This document shows, piece by piece, positions 33,801 to 45,819 of a stretch of 64,000 nt of DNA (positions within the stretch are counted from its first letter, which is position 1; the number at the start of each line of letters is the position of its first letter). Source of the DNA: Leptodontidium sp. MPI-SDFR-AT-0119 (taxonomy: Eukaryota > Ascomycota > Leotiomycetes > Helotiales > Leptodontidiaceae). The DNA is taken from the NCBI GenBank assembly GCA_020726505.1, contig JAHLEZ010000016.1, forward strand, positions 1,364,001 through 1,428,000, read 5' to 3'. The notes below the pieces were generated by a model, which worked only from the letters and a program-made list of their open reading frames with translations, had not been told where the DNA came from and did no database searches. The translations under genes were made by a program, and so were the position numbers.

Positions 33801-35879
33801 GGTAAAAGATAGACAGGACCTTACGATTTCTTAAGTATAGAGGGAGAATTATATAAGATTAACATAGGAAATAGGAGAATACGTAGGTTCTAATTAATTA
33901 TAGTTCGTCCCTTTAAAACAGACACCTTTAACGTTAAATAACAAAAAGAAAACTTACTAAAGGATATCTATAAGTAATATTTAGGATCCCTGATTAGAAA
34001 TACTACTAAGATAGCACCGAATCCACCCCGAATCGCTGTCTAAATTCCATTTATAAAACACCTCTTAGATTTACTAATTATTAATAATAATTATAATACT
34101 AAAGTGTTTTTAATTAAGAAAGAGACGAGGGATCAGGAGCTATCTATTAAACTTCGTACTAAAGGGATGATTATAGCGCTAGGGCTATTATTTTAATAGT
34201 CCTAAAGGACAGAATACAAAGCACTTATTAAAAGGGGTGTTTTTGTGCCTATTTATAAAGACGACCCTAAAGTAAGAGGCTACTGTATCTTTAAGTTAAG
34301 AATAATAGACGAAGTTAAAGGCAAGGAGACGTTAACTTTATATGAGAAGTTAAGACTAGTAATTTAATACTTTAATAATAAAGGGAAGAGAGAAATCTTA
34401 ACTTAGTCCTTGATAATTTAACGATTTAGCCAGCGGTTACTTATATTTTTGGCCGCTGCCGTCAAGTACTTGAATCGTCTTCGAAACCAGTCCGAATCTT
34501 ATCTAGCTATTAGGGATATCACTTAAGCTTACGTTTAGGCAGAGATAAGGCTTTTCTAAGACATATTTATATAGCTACTAGAAGAGATCACAGGAGATTT
34601 CCCTCTTAGTATAATATTTATAGTAATGTTACTATTATACGGCATATTTAAGTCTAGAAACTATTAATTTAATATATACTATAAATATTATATAAAGAAC
34701 TTATAAATAGAGACATTAACATACGACTTATACTTACTAATTAACACTAAAGAAAGCCATGAATTTGGAGTCGTAAGTATGTAAATGGACGACACGTTAA
34801 TTTAAAAAAAATAAAGACTTCTTAGTAAGAGAGTAAAATGAGATTACTAAGGCCGGTTTTCTAATAAAGCCGATATAAGTACTATTCCCTACTAAAACTA
34901 TTACGTTTAATAAATGTACTATCTTTATAGACAGGGACAGCTTCTATATATCTCAGAAGGGTCAGGGAGTAAGGCTAGAGCTAGTCGACGCAAGAAAAGA
35001 GGACTATAAGAAGGCCTATAGAGAGCAATGAGCTCGTGCGGCTTACCTTGCTACTATTTATTAGCCGGAAATAATATTTAATTTCTTAGTTATAACATAA
35101 TACTAAGATTTAACAAAAGACGACGTCAAGGCTTTGAACTTACGCCTCAAATAACAAATAAACAACTTAGAGAGAGGACTTTGATACGTACTAGTTGACT
35201 TATAGTCTGCGAAGGTTTACGTTTTTATAGACAGTTCTTTTATTAATAATAAAGACTTGAGTTCATAGATAAGTTTCGTATTAGTAATTAGTACCGAAAC
35301 AGTAAGAGATACACAGTTCACCTTAACTAGTAATATCGTGTATACTAACTTAATAAAATAGAGTAACTCGTGTAGTACTTATATTAAAGTTATATACGAT
35401 AGTAACTAGTATTAATATATTAATTTCCCTTAGTATAACTATTAATATAGTAACTAACAAGCTTAGTATCCCACGTCTTTTAACTATTATTTACACGGAT
35501 TTTTTGTCCCTTTATAAGTATATTATTAAGCTCGGGACAACGAAAGAGAAGCGCCTAATAATCGATATTATAGTTATTCGTTAATCATACGAGCGTAGAG
35601 AGCTAACGGAGGTTCGATAGATCAATGGCGCCAATAATCCTACTAACGCTATAACGAAGAGCGCTCCGAATAAGGCTCTTCGGGATTTTATTAACATTAA
35701 CATCCTTACTGTCAAAATAAAGGGTTAAGTTTAACGGTTAACTAGAGTCGATTCAGACAAGTAACAGAGGGGTTTCTTACACTCGTTGATTTTTTTTATT
35801 TCCTTATAACTCTTATTTATTAATTTATTACTTACGATTATTTTTATATTTAATTAAGTTACGAAGTCAAGAACACACT

Positions 35880-36760
35880 CGATTTAGTTCTAAACACCCT
35901 CTAATTTAAAGCACTAACGGGCAGCCTTACGACGACACTCTAATAAGGACTAACTGTCGGTTTTACTATAAGGTGCTACTCTTATATAGTAATATAAAGA
36001 AAGTGCCGTCATAAAGAACTTACTACGAAGCTAATCTGAAATAAGGCCGAATCCATTACTTATAAATATTTAGAAGAGGATCCTTGTCCTCCTCCTTTAC
36101 ACTATAGCGGCGACTTTAGCAGGGGCGCTTAATAAGAGGATCGTCTTCACCGCCGTCCTCCTTACCACGCTTAGTGGCGGCAAAGGAGACAATAGTAAAG
36201 AGCCGGTTTAAGACTAACACCGTCTCCTATTATATAAAGTATTAATACTTAAGAGCCTTAATATTAAAAAGGAATAAGGGGGTTAACTTATTACTTACGA
36301 GCTAGCCAGGCTAGCGATTTCCTGGCGTATAGCGCGCGTTTATTCTAATAATGCCAGCGACAACTCCTTAGTAGTCTTTAGTACGCTAGCAGCGGTGACT
36401 AATAATGCCGAATCAATTAATTCAGCGGCAGTAATAATAGCTTCTTTATCTTTTGCCTCGAGGGTAGTAACTAGACGAAAGTACTCCTCGACTATAACCA
36501 AGAGATTTATTATATATTAGTACTTATATAACTAGAGTACTTTTAGCAGTGATTCGAATATAATTTAGATTAGAAAAAGAAATAGGAGTACTTACTAAGT
36601 TATACCGAGATTTCTTTGTTGCGTAATACGCGCATTTCTTACTCTTAGGATTATTAAAGGAGTATTCGTAAGACAGGTCCTTTACGATAAGGCAGACACA
36701 CTAAATATAACATTTACAGTAGGCGAGGTCGAGCGCTCCTATAGGAATTAGTGTAAGCAC
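35880..36760 (-). pseudogene. Antisense cysteine-rich ORF inside the copia element
   Basis: Between the end of RNase H (about 35760) and the 3' LTR (36775) the minus strand carries a degraded but coherent frame. It reads ALDLAYCKCYI, CVCLIVKDLSYEYSFNNPKS continuing KKCAYYATKKSRYNLV, then a charged stretch ATLEAKDKEAIITAAELID, AIRQEIASLAS and, further on, FAATKRGKEDGGEDDPLIKR. With RIP reversals of Cys codons (TGY to TAY) in mind, the N-terminal part resembles a CxxC...CxxC...C......kC.yC...k..C zinc-binding arrangement. It has no start codon and several stops. Whether it is an element-borne antisense gene or an inserted host fragment cannot be told from one copy. Confidence 0.45.
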
Positions 36761-36774
36761 TGTTTTCAGTTAAC

Positions 36775-37468
36775 ACACCGTTTCCTTACTAAACTATCTC
36801 TAAAGAGTATATTTACTTTTAGCTTGTCTATTTAATTTAATATAGTCTTCTTAGAAATGTCAGTTTTTGAGCTATATTAAGCGAATTTAAGAGATCGGAA
36901 GGTAATATACGTATAATAGTTATATATGTATTTACTAAAAAGACTCTAAACCTTTAAGAGAAAGCGACATATATATATTTATTACGTTATATAATACTAA
37001 GGGTTCTTATTATTACTAGTTCTCGCTTAACCTCACTATTACGCCCCGCTATATTCGGACCCCTTTCGGGGCACTTTCAGGACACTATTGAGCCGGAATC
37101 AGACGCTGTCAAATACTCTGTCATTTTATTTGTTATTTCTTATATATTACTTGTTATTTACTTTTATGTGTATTAGAAATAGTTTTTCTAAAAGAAGTTT
37201 TATTAGTATTAATCCACAGGTCCTTACATAAGTATACTTCGGTCTAAAAAAGGGGATGCAGGTCAAAGTCAGGGGTTAGAGCTTAGCCGGACTAGTTTCA
37301 GTGGAGATTCGGCGAGGTTTCGTAATATATAGTCTAGCTCTCCTCACACTCTCTTAAAATAAACACAGATTTTGAACTATACATTTATTACTCTGTCGCC
37401 ATACTCGCATTAAAATATATTCACACATGTGGCGTGGTACATGAACCGGTACTACACCGACAGAAATA
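36775..37468 (+). repeat. Copia 3' LTR (about 694 bp)
   Basis: Ends ...GGTACATGAACCGGTACTAC followed by ACCGACA, giving the CA end. The other boundary is set by where similarity to the inverted copy at 55170-55865 stops (near CACCGTTTCC). The partial copy at 24499-24760 matches its right third. The exact first base is uncertain because the left flank gives no clear TG plus duplication. Confidence 0.65.
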
Positions 37469-38573
37469 GTAGTAATAAGAGACCTAAGGAGCTAAAAGAC
37501 AAAAAAGGAGAGTTCTCTTAAAAGGTCCTACGAAAGACTAATAATAGGCAGGAAAGTCCTCGCCCTAATCGATCCGGATTAAGAAAAGGTAACCTTAATA
37601 AGACCCTAATACGAGGAAGATATAAAGGGTTTAATAAGTTAAAGACTTAATACTTTAAGTGTTAAGAGCTTAACTATTACGCTAAATAAATGCCTTAAAG
37701 CAAATAGTAAAGGCTAGTTAGACAAAAATTAAAAGAACGCCTGACTTACGGCTACGTCTACGTCTCCCTTAAGATTATTAAGCATGAGGATAGAAATCTA
37801 ACTAAAGATACTAGCGAATAGAGAGTGAAAAAATATTATTGCCCTTATTAATAGTAAGGCGGAAGATAATTTTGTCTTAAGATTAATAGCAAAAGAGTAC
37901 GATTTATAACTGACTAGCAAAGGGCCGAAGACATTGTAAACATTACCTAGGAACGAAGGTATTATCTACGGCATTATACTCGCTTAAGTAGAGATCACTA
38001 ATACACTTAGACAAACGAAGCTAAATGCGCTTCGGCTAAGGGTTATTAATATGCCGGGTATTAATTTGATTTTAGGGTAGCCTTAGTTAAAAGAGATTAA
38101 TCCTTAGATTAGTTTTAGAATAAAGTAATAGAAGTACTTATATTAGCTAAATAATACTTATAATATTAATATTATAAAGTTATATGAATTCTCTTAACTT
38201 ATTTAAAAAAAAAATAAAAAAAAGAGTTCCTTACGTATATTATAATGCCTAATTTAAATGTGTTACGCTAGCTAAACGCCGATAATACGCCTACTATCCC
38301 CTAAGAGTACCGAGAATTTAAAGATGTCTTCTTTAAAGAGAAGGGGAATTAATTACTCCCTTTAAAAGGTCAGTAGTATACTATTAACTTAGAGCCAAAT
38401 GCGAGACCGTTATACTCCCCTATTTATAACCTCTCCGAGATAAAGCTAAAAGTTCTCTAGGAATACCTTAAGTCCTTCGAAGCAAAGGGGTAAATACGGA
38501 AAAGCAAAAGCCTAGCTAATACTTTAATTTTCTTTATACTAAAGAAAAATAATGGCCTTCGATTTGTTAGATT
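37469..38573 (+). mobile_element. Ty3/gypsy fragment (gag end, protease, RT start), RIP-degraded
   Basis: A degraded zinc knuckle (YFKC.ELNYYAK, expected CFxCxxxxHxAxxC) lies near 37660. The protease follows near 37850: ALINSKAEDNFVL, where ALIDSGAEDNFVS is typical, ending INLILG. The RT start reads LLPLKGQQYTINLEPNARPL in one frame with stops, then SPIYNLSEIKLKVL and ILKKNNGLRF. It begins directly at the end of the copia LTR and breaks off at 38573. The copia LTR therefore appears to have landed in, or recombined with, an older gypsy copy. The rest of pol is missing. Confidence 0.7.
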
Positions 38574-38992
38574 TGACTTCGGTAACTCGTGCCGATTCTA
38601 CGCTAGAGAATAGCCGAAGTAATCTCCACTGCTTACGCGGCCCGGAAATTACTCTCATATTCGATTACGTAGTCGAAGATTCTAGAGAAGTTGATTACGT
38701 AGTCGTCGAAGCTTCTAGAGAAGCTAATATTATATATATAACTACCGAAGAGCCCTTATGGCTCTTCTCTTCAAGCAAGCAAGTAAGCAATTTACTTTGT
38801 CTCTAATCACGTGTTCGACCACTGCGCTTCCTCTCAATCTGATTGGCTCGCCTATTCTCACAAAGGAGCGTAATCTCTTTTTAATACCTTAAGAAGCATT
38901 TGCAAAGTCCAAAATTATAGATTATTCGATCCGTTTATTATTTTATTAAGTTATTCCTTTGTCTTTTCTTTCTTCTTAATCTTATACTCCTA
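38574..38992. other. Non-RIP island with a small tandem repeat, no gene recognised
   Basis: Composition returns to normal for about 400 bp between two gypsy pieces. It holds two near-identical 30-33 bp units (around 38663-38726) with gattacgtagtcgaag and tctagagaag. An 84-codon open frame across it has no domain. It could be part of an LTR or of a small non-autonomous element; I found no matching ends. Confidence 0.4.
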
Positions 38993-38997
38993 AATAA

Positions 38998-39299
38998 TGT
39001 TACGACCTACGATGCGCCTCGTATTCTAACCGACATAGGCTCGTAGCATCGCTGGCTATGCGACGGCGCTAAGCCCAATAGGGAAGACTAGGAGGCGAGC
39101 CTGCGACATATTGACGTAAATGGCACTCGACTACACTAGGCCTTATTAGGAGGGCCCTTTATATATTTATACTCGAGCTCCCCCTTATAGAGAACTCTCC
39201 TTTCCTCCTTGTCTTTTCTTCTCGATTTTAAGCGTAGCCTTAAGCCTAAATATAAAGCTTGAGTTAACTCGTCGTATTAACCTTTGGCCAGCCGTAACA
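38998..39299 (+). repeat. Chromovirus 5' LTR
   Basis: 302 bp, starts TGTTACG and ends CGTAACA, a short terminal inverted repeat. A TATA-like tatatatttata lies near 39160. Differences from the 3' LTR that I could align are transitions, in both directions but mostly toward A/T in the 3' copy. Confidence 0.95.
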
Positions 39300-42200
39300 T
39301 AAGAAAAGACCTATACCCCTTCGCTATAAAGCGTTATATCTCACCCGGTCTTGCGCCTTACCGACTTGCCCTCGTAATAAGTCAATAACGAGCCTCAACA
39401 CCTTAGCCTATTCGATAGATAAGTACCTCTTTACTTTAGTAATAAACTGTCCTAGAGAAAGCTAGATATTCTCTCGCGATTAACCTGCCTTGCCGCAACT
39501 TAACGCGCGCCCCGTTTCGAACGTATATCTAATTAATATATTAATTAATAACCTTAAATACCTCTTTACCTTACTTTATTACTACTACCGACTTCTCCCC
39601 CTCGTCAGCGAAGCTCTAGAGAAAGGAGCGCCCTTATATAGCTAGGCTTTACCGACACCCCCATCCCTTTGATCGAGACTCTCTCAAAGGAGTAAGAGAG
39701 CTTTAACGGATTCGACTTAGACTTAGAGGACAAACCCCAGCGCTTCTTCGACGCATCGCCAGAGTCTACCGATATAGAAGGCCTTACCCCCGCTTAATAA
39801 GCTAAGGTGAATTAGTTAATTAAGGACTTTATTAGCTTTGTTATCGCTGTTATTATTACATAAGCCCTTACTTAATATACTATTAATAACCCTCGCCAAG
39901 GGACTAACACTCCTTCCCCTTCTAACCGATTTATACGTGCTCTTACGGCGGACTTTTAGCCTACCGCCGACTATTACCTCCCTAAGTTAAACCCTGCTAT
40001 CCTTACCGTTAAGCCTAATAAGGTTAAGTACCCCTATACCCCTTTTAGCGACTATAAAGGCGAAATTAAATACGACGCTTAAAAGATAAATATAAAGCTC
40101 TTTATTTAAAAGTACTTAAGTAACTTCCTTATTAGCGAATTATAAGTCTATACTTACTTTAAGTATATAAAGGGAAAGGCTAAGACTATTATCTTTTAAT
40201 AAATAAACCCCGACTTCGCTAGAGACTTTAACGGAGCCGCCGACGTCTTAAAGGCCCTAAACTAGCGTTTCTTTAATTATAATTAAGTACAAGTAGTTAA
40301 GCTTAAGTATAACTAATTATAAATAAGTAATATAATTTATAACGAATTTTATATAAAGTTCACGACGTACGCGGTTACTAGAAAAATCTCACTTAACCGC
40401 TAGTTTAACGACGTATGTAAGAAAGTCTCAGATAAGCTTAAGTACGATATTTGAATTAAGAAGTATAAATTCGCCGGAGATTATATAGCTCTTAACGAGT
40501 TCTTAGCTGTCTTAAATCGCGAGTTACGGAATATTATTACTAGACGAGCTAATAGACAGGCTACTACTACCGCCCGCGAAGCCCCTCGAGTCTCCTTTAA
40601 TAACACTAGTACTAGTGACTCGCGCGGTATCTTAAAAAAGGACAACTTACACTCGACTTCCCTTACCCCCGCTTTTTACGCGTAGAGACCACTGACTCTA
40701 ACACAGTCGTTAGATGTCCGCCAGCGTACGCCCTCTCTTTCGCCCGTCTTGCGCCGACTTAAGTCTCCCGTACCTCCTCTTACACTTAAGGACGTCTCTT
40801 CTAATACTTGTCTCTATTATAGTAAGACCGGCTATTAGGCTAATAACTGCCTTAAGCGCCGTAGAGACTAGGCTCTTAATAAGTCGATTTCTTAGTTAGT
40901 CGTCGGCGAGGATTTAGAGACTAACGAGCTATTAAAAAACTCTTAGGCCGTGGCAAAGACTTACACCTTAGTATAGGCTATAACTTATAAAAGGACTTAG
41001 TATTTAATTTCCGTGCTTTTATTAAAGGACGACAATTCTTAATTAGTATTAAACTAAAAAAGAATAGATTTTTTACTAAAACACTTATATATATTAATAG
41101 CGGAGTTAATATTTTCAGTGTAATTAAAACCTCTATTGTATACTAACTCGTCAAATAATTTAATATCTCTTTTATATCTCTCCCTTAACTAATTGTCCTA
41201 ACTAACTATAATAGTAAGAAAAGAAAGCTAATTAATACAGCCGTCTTACTTACTTTAACGATCGACCGCCGGCGAATTAACTTCCCCTTTCTAATAACTG
41301 ACCTAAGAAACACTGACGTCTTAATTAGTCGGAAGTTCCTAGAGTATTACGACCTAAAATAGTCGTACACTAAGAACCGCAATCGGCTAAAGTGGCCACT
41401 AAATATGCCAGTCTAGCCGTACTTTGACTAGTAAGTCTTCGTTAACATTAACCGTCCCGATAAGTTAATTATTAAGTCTCATTAGCTTAATACGGAATAA
41501 AGGGATGCCCTTATAGACGTGGATAACTACCGTCGGAAGTAAGCCAGGATTACGGCACTTAACGACTCCTTTAAGTCAAAGGTCTTTATACGACTTACCG
41601 CTAGCGTCTCGCCGACTCGACCCTCGAGCTTTACTAGAGAGGTCAAAGAACGCCCGCGTATTATAGAGGATTAATTAAACCCTCCGATATCCCGTAATCC
41701 GGGATTATTACTTAAGGACAAGAGAGCCCGTGGAGCCTCCACGGCGAATTACTAGCTAAAGGCGCTTACTATAGAAATTTTCCTTATATTAGTAGCAGCG
41801 ATATTTACGACGTATCTCCGACCTAGGAAGACTAAGAAGACGAAAATAGAAACCTTCGTGGCATTAGTGTATAAGATCGACTAAGAGCTGACTCGACGTC
41901 GGCGAGAGGCCTTAGACTAATTAAGTGTCGAGCTAGTATTAATAAACGGAGACCTAACCCTAGAGGAGGCCTTAAAGGCTAAGTACATATAAAATAACAA
42001 ACTAGTAAGTAAGAAGCTCCTTATAAAGTATTAAGAGTATACCCTTCTCTTCTCCCGGCGAGCCTCCGACGAGCTATTAACGTATCGCTAAGGCGTAAAC
42101 TACTAGATCGAGCTCACTAAGGAGAACGACTTGTCTTTTAAGCCTCTCTAGCGCATAACTAAAGAACAGCTGTCAGAGACTAAGTAGTACATTATTAACA

Positions 42201-43108
42201 ACTTATATAAAGGTTTCATTAAGCCCTCTAGCGCACTATATGCGGCCCTTATTTTCTTCGCTAAGAAAGCCGATAATAGTCTCTAGTTATACGTCGACTA
42301 CCGGAAGCTAAATGCCTTATTAAAGAAGGACCCGTACCTGATCCCTTTAATCGATAAGATAATGACACGTATCTGTAAGGCAAAGGTCTTTATAAAGCTC
42401 GATATTCAGTAAGCTTTCTACCGCATTCGTATATCCCCTAAGAGTGAGGACTACACGACCTTCTGCACCTGATACGGCACGTATAAGTATAAGGTCCTTC
42501 CCTTTAGCCTTATAAATAGTCCGGCGACTTTCTAGTAATTTATTAACGATATCTTTATTAAGCACCTCGACGACTTTTACGCGGCTTATATAAACGACAT
42601 CCTTATATATTCGTTAACTCCCGAGGAACACGAGGTCCACGTTAAGAAGGTTATAGTAATATTATAGGCACATAGACTTTAGGCTAATATTAAGAAGTCT
42701 AAGTTTAGTGTATAAAAGATAAGGTTCTTAAGATTTATTATTAACGTCAATAGCGTAGAGGTAAACTTAAAGAAAATCAATGTAATCAAAGACTAGTAGT
42801 ACGCCGACAATATATAGGGTATATAGAGTTACCTTAGTTTCTATAACTTCTACCGCCGGTTTATTAAGGACTACAGTCGCATTACACGACCCCTTATAAT
42901 ACTCACTAGAAAAGACGTTCCCTTTAAATTCAATAGCGCTTATAAAGACGCTTAAGAAACTCTCCGGGAGGCCCTCTAATCTACGCCGGTTCTTCGCCAC
43001 TACGACCTTACTAAGTAATCGCGGCTAGAGACTAATTCCTTAGATAAAGTCGTCGCTAAGGTTCTATTTTAACTTCAAGAGGACGACACTTTTTACCTTA
43101 TAAGATAC

Positions 43109-43326
43109 TGTCACGGTACATGGTTAGCGGCACCTGCTACGCGAGCCCACTGATTGGCCAGGTGTGCTTCCTGCACACCCATAACTAGCTAAACCTACCT
43201 ACTTGACATGTATATAGCTAGCTTTTCCCCTCTCAACGAGAGGGCAGAGCACTTCTCAATCAATCTTTTGCTCCCCACTACTTCACCAATTCTTACTTCT
43301 CTACTCTTTCAGTATTCTACGTGATA
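43109..43326. repeat. Young solo LTR nested in the chromovirus
   Basis: 218 bp from TGTCACGG to TACGTGATA. The ends pair as TGTCACG/CGTGATA and the insert is flanked by a perfect 5-bp duplication GATAC (43104-43108 and 43327-43331). Composition is normal with CpA and TpG intact, so it is not RIP-mutated although everything around it is. Removing it restores the RNase H reading across the junction (TFYLI...YFSKTIINPELNYLIH). A TATA-like tatatagc lies near 43210. No other copy of this LTR was noticed in the window. Confidence 0.88.
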
Positions 43327-45512
43327 GATACTTTTCTAAGACTATAATAAACCCCGAGCTTAATTACTTAATCCACAATAAAGAGATACTAGCGATTTTC
43401 CGGTCATTTAAGTAATATTGCCTAGAGCTCTTAAGTGCCTAGAAAAATGTCCTTGTTTATATAGACTATTAAGCCCTAAAGTACTTTATAACTACTAAGG
43501 ACTTTACGGCTAAGTAAGCTCAATAGGCTAAGTTCTTTACGGACTTCTATTTCACGATTATATATTATACTGGGACGACTAATATACTAGCTAATACTCT
43601 GTCTCGACGGGATTAAGACCTCACGACTATAAAGACACGTAAGTAGGCCATCCGCAGTTAATAGCTAATTCCGACCGACAAAATTAACCCACGAGTCGCC
43701 AGCGACCTCTAACTCTCCGCCGTCGATCCTATAAACGCTTATACTAAAGTCGTAAAGACAATACCTTTAGCACCTATAGACGCTATAATCCCAGATCGCG
43801 ATACTAAGACACGTGACAACCCAGGGACAAAGCCAGAGCCAGAATCGAATACAGGAGTGCTAATCGACCCGGAGACGCCTACCGCGGAGGAACTAGACCC
43901 TAACTCTATAATAGTATATAATATCGCGGAATACGACGTTATTAATTAAGTGCTCTTAGCTAATAAGTCTTCGCCTTTGCTAGAGCCTCTCCGACAAAAG
44001 GCCAGGGAATAGTCGCTAGATTACAAGCTAATAAACGACAAGCTACTTTTCTAAGGCCGCCTAGAAGTGCCCTTAAAACCGCCGGAGCTTCGTACAACAC
44101 TTATACGCCACGTACACTCTTAACCTTCAGTAATATATGCGGGGATTAGAAAGATAAAGGCATTATTAAGTCGCAAATATCACTAGAACGGCCTTACCAC
44201 GGACATAGCTCGATACGTAGCAAACTATAGTTGCTCTCGATAAAAAGCCTATAAAGATAAGACCCTTGGCTTCTTACACCCCTTGCTAATCCTTACTCGG
44301 CCGTATTAATACCTCACGATAGACTTTACGAAGTTACTACTAAACAAGCACGGCTATAACTTCGCTATAGTTCTCGTTAACCGCTTGTTTAAGAAACCGG
44401 TCTCGATACCTTATAATAATACAATTACTATTAAAGGTATAACTATTCTTTTCCTCGTCTATTAAACTCGACACTTTAATATGCCGGACTCTATTATCTC
44501 GGACCGAGGACCTCAGTTTGTCTCCTCCTTTTAGAAGGAGTACTGTCGTATCCTCGGGACTAAGGTAAAGCTAACGACGGCGTATAACCCGAACGTCGAC
44601 GGTTAGACGGAAGTAACGAACTAATATATTAAACAGCGGCTCTGTCCCTTTTGCTATTACTACTAAGACAATTAAAGCGACCTCTTACTAATTATAGACA
44701 TTACTTAACTAACGTTACCGCACGAGTCCCTAGGCCGCCTATCTCCTTTCTAGCTACTTAACGGCGTTAAGCCGAGGACTTCCTAGGACTTAGTCAACCT
44801 AGAGCCTCTGGCTACGGCAATAGAGAAACTCAATCGCGAGGAGGCTCTCTAAGTAACATTACGAATAAAGGAGGTCACAGAAGTCGTATAGTCGTCCCTT
44901 AAGGATTAATAAGAGAAAATAGAACGACTAGCGAATTGTAGGCGACGCGCTATTAACTAAGACGTTAGCGACTTAGTACTAGTCGATACTCGGAACTAAA
45001 ACATCGACTGACCTTTAAGGAAGTTGTCTAACAAGTAATACGGCCCTATTAAGGTAATCGCTAAGGAAGGAGAAAGCTAGAGAGTTAAGCTACTAGAGGA
45101 CTAATTAATTTACCTTGTCTTTTACTCGCACTCGCTCCGTAAGTACGTTAATAACCCCCTGCCAGGACAAGCTAGAGCTACGCCGGCACTTATCTAGCTA
45201 TTGCCTGAGTAAAATAAGTGGGAAATTAAGGGCATCCTTAGCTTTAAGGTCATATAAAACAAGTTATTCTATTGTATTAAGTGGCTAGGCGCCGACGAGG
45301 ACTTAGAGTAGTACTTATACTCAGATACTATAATAGCTCCGTATATAATTAAGCGGTTCCACCTAGAGCATCCTAACGCTAAGGGCCCGCCGAGAGCTCT
45401 CCTAAAGTGGCTAGAGGCTTATAACGCTAGTATTGACGACTACAACGACCTAAAGGACAATATAGTTATAGCTACAACTACGCGGACGTAGTTTTTTAGG
45501 AGGGGGGGGTAA

Positions 45513-45814
45513 TATTACGACCTATAATACGCCTCGTATTTTAACCGACATAAGCTCGTAATATCGCTGGCTATGCGACGGCGCTAAGCCCAATAGGGAA
45601 GACTAAGAGGCGAGCCTACGACATGTTAACGTGAATGGCACTCGACTACACTAGGCCCTATTAAGAGGGCCCTTTATGTATTTATACTCGAGCTCCCCCT
45701 TACAGAGAGCTCTCCTTTCCTCCTTGTCTTTTCTTCTCGATTCTGAGCGAAGCCTTAGGCCTAAATACAAAGCTTGAGTCAACTCGCCGTATCAACCTTT
45801 GGCCAGCCGTAACA
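45513..45814 (+). repeat. Chromovirus 3' LTR
   Basis: 302 bp, starts TATTACG (TG to TA change of the canonical TG) and ends CGTAACA, followed by the target duplication AATAA. Confidence 0.95.
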
Positions 45815-45819
45815 AATAA

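Larger units (their letters stand above)
30900..37468 (+). mobile_element. Ty1/copia retrotransposon, RIP-degraded, 5' LTR not found
   Basis: Gag-pol in copia order on the plus strand, full of stops. Gag: about 31060-31870. Zinc-knuckle-like region: near 32060-32160. Protease: near 32640-32780. Integrase: 32930-33680, with RRLYRRFGHPLVRRL, YDYGTNFNSKEF and REQ-type contexts. RT: 34230-34870, with VFVPIYKDDPKVRGY, RDIT.AYV and SM.MDDTLI in the YVDD position. RNase H: 35140-35760, with TDFLSLYKYIIKLGTTKEKR and ANNPTNAITKSAPNKAL. It ends with an LTR at 36775-37468. No matching LTR lies upstream of gag, so the 5' end is truncated or too altered to see. A related, inverted LTR is at 55170-55865. 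Confidence 0.85.
38998..45814 (+). mobile_element. Full-length Ty3/gypsy chromovirus, RIP-degraded
   Basis: The 6,817-bp element has 302-bp direct LTRs (38998-39299 and 45513-45814) and a perfect 5-bp target duplication AATAA (38993-38997 and 45815-45819). A polypurine tract (aggagggggggg) sits just before the 3' LTR. Order on the plus strand: gag 39720-40900 with a degraded CCHC knuckle (CLYYSKTGY.ANNC, 40807-40850); protease near 41090; RT 42180-42760 with YVDYRKLNALLKKDPYLIPL and active site YIND where YIDD is expected (GAC to AAC, RIP type); RNase H to 43640, interrupted by a 218-bp solo LTR; integrase 44090-44800 (HLHPLLI..., SDRGPQFVSSF, TAYNPNVDG); and a C-terminal chromodomain 45200-45420 (WEIKGILSFKVI, FYCIKWLGADEDLE, KRFHLEHPNAKGPP). 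Stops throughout. Confidence 0.92.

Noticed and set aside
38552..38806. 84-codon plus-strand frame with DYVVEDSREVDYVV repeat
   Set aside because: Spans the breakpoint between gypsy RT and unrelated sequence, has no domain, and its repeat follows a DNA tandem duplication.
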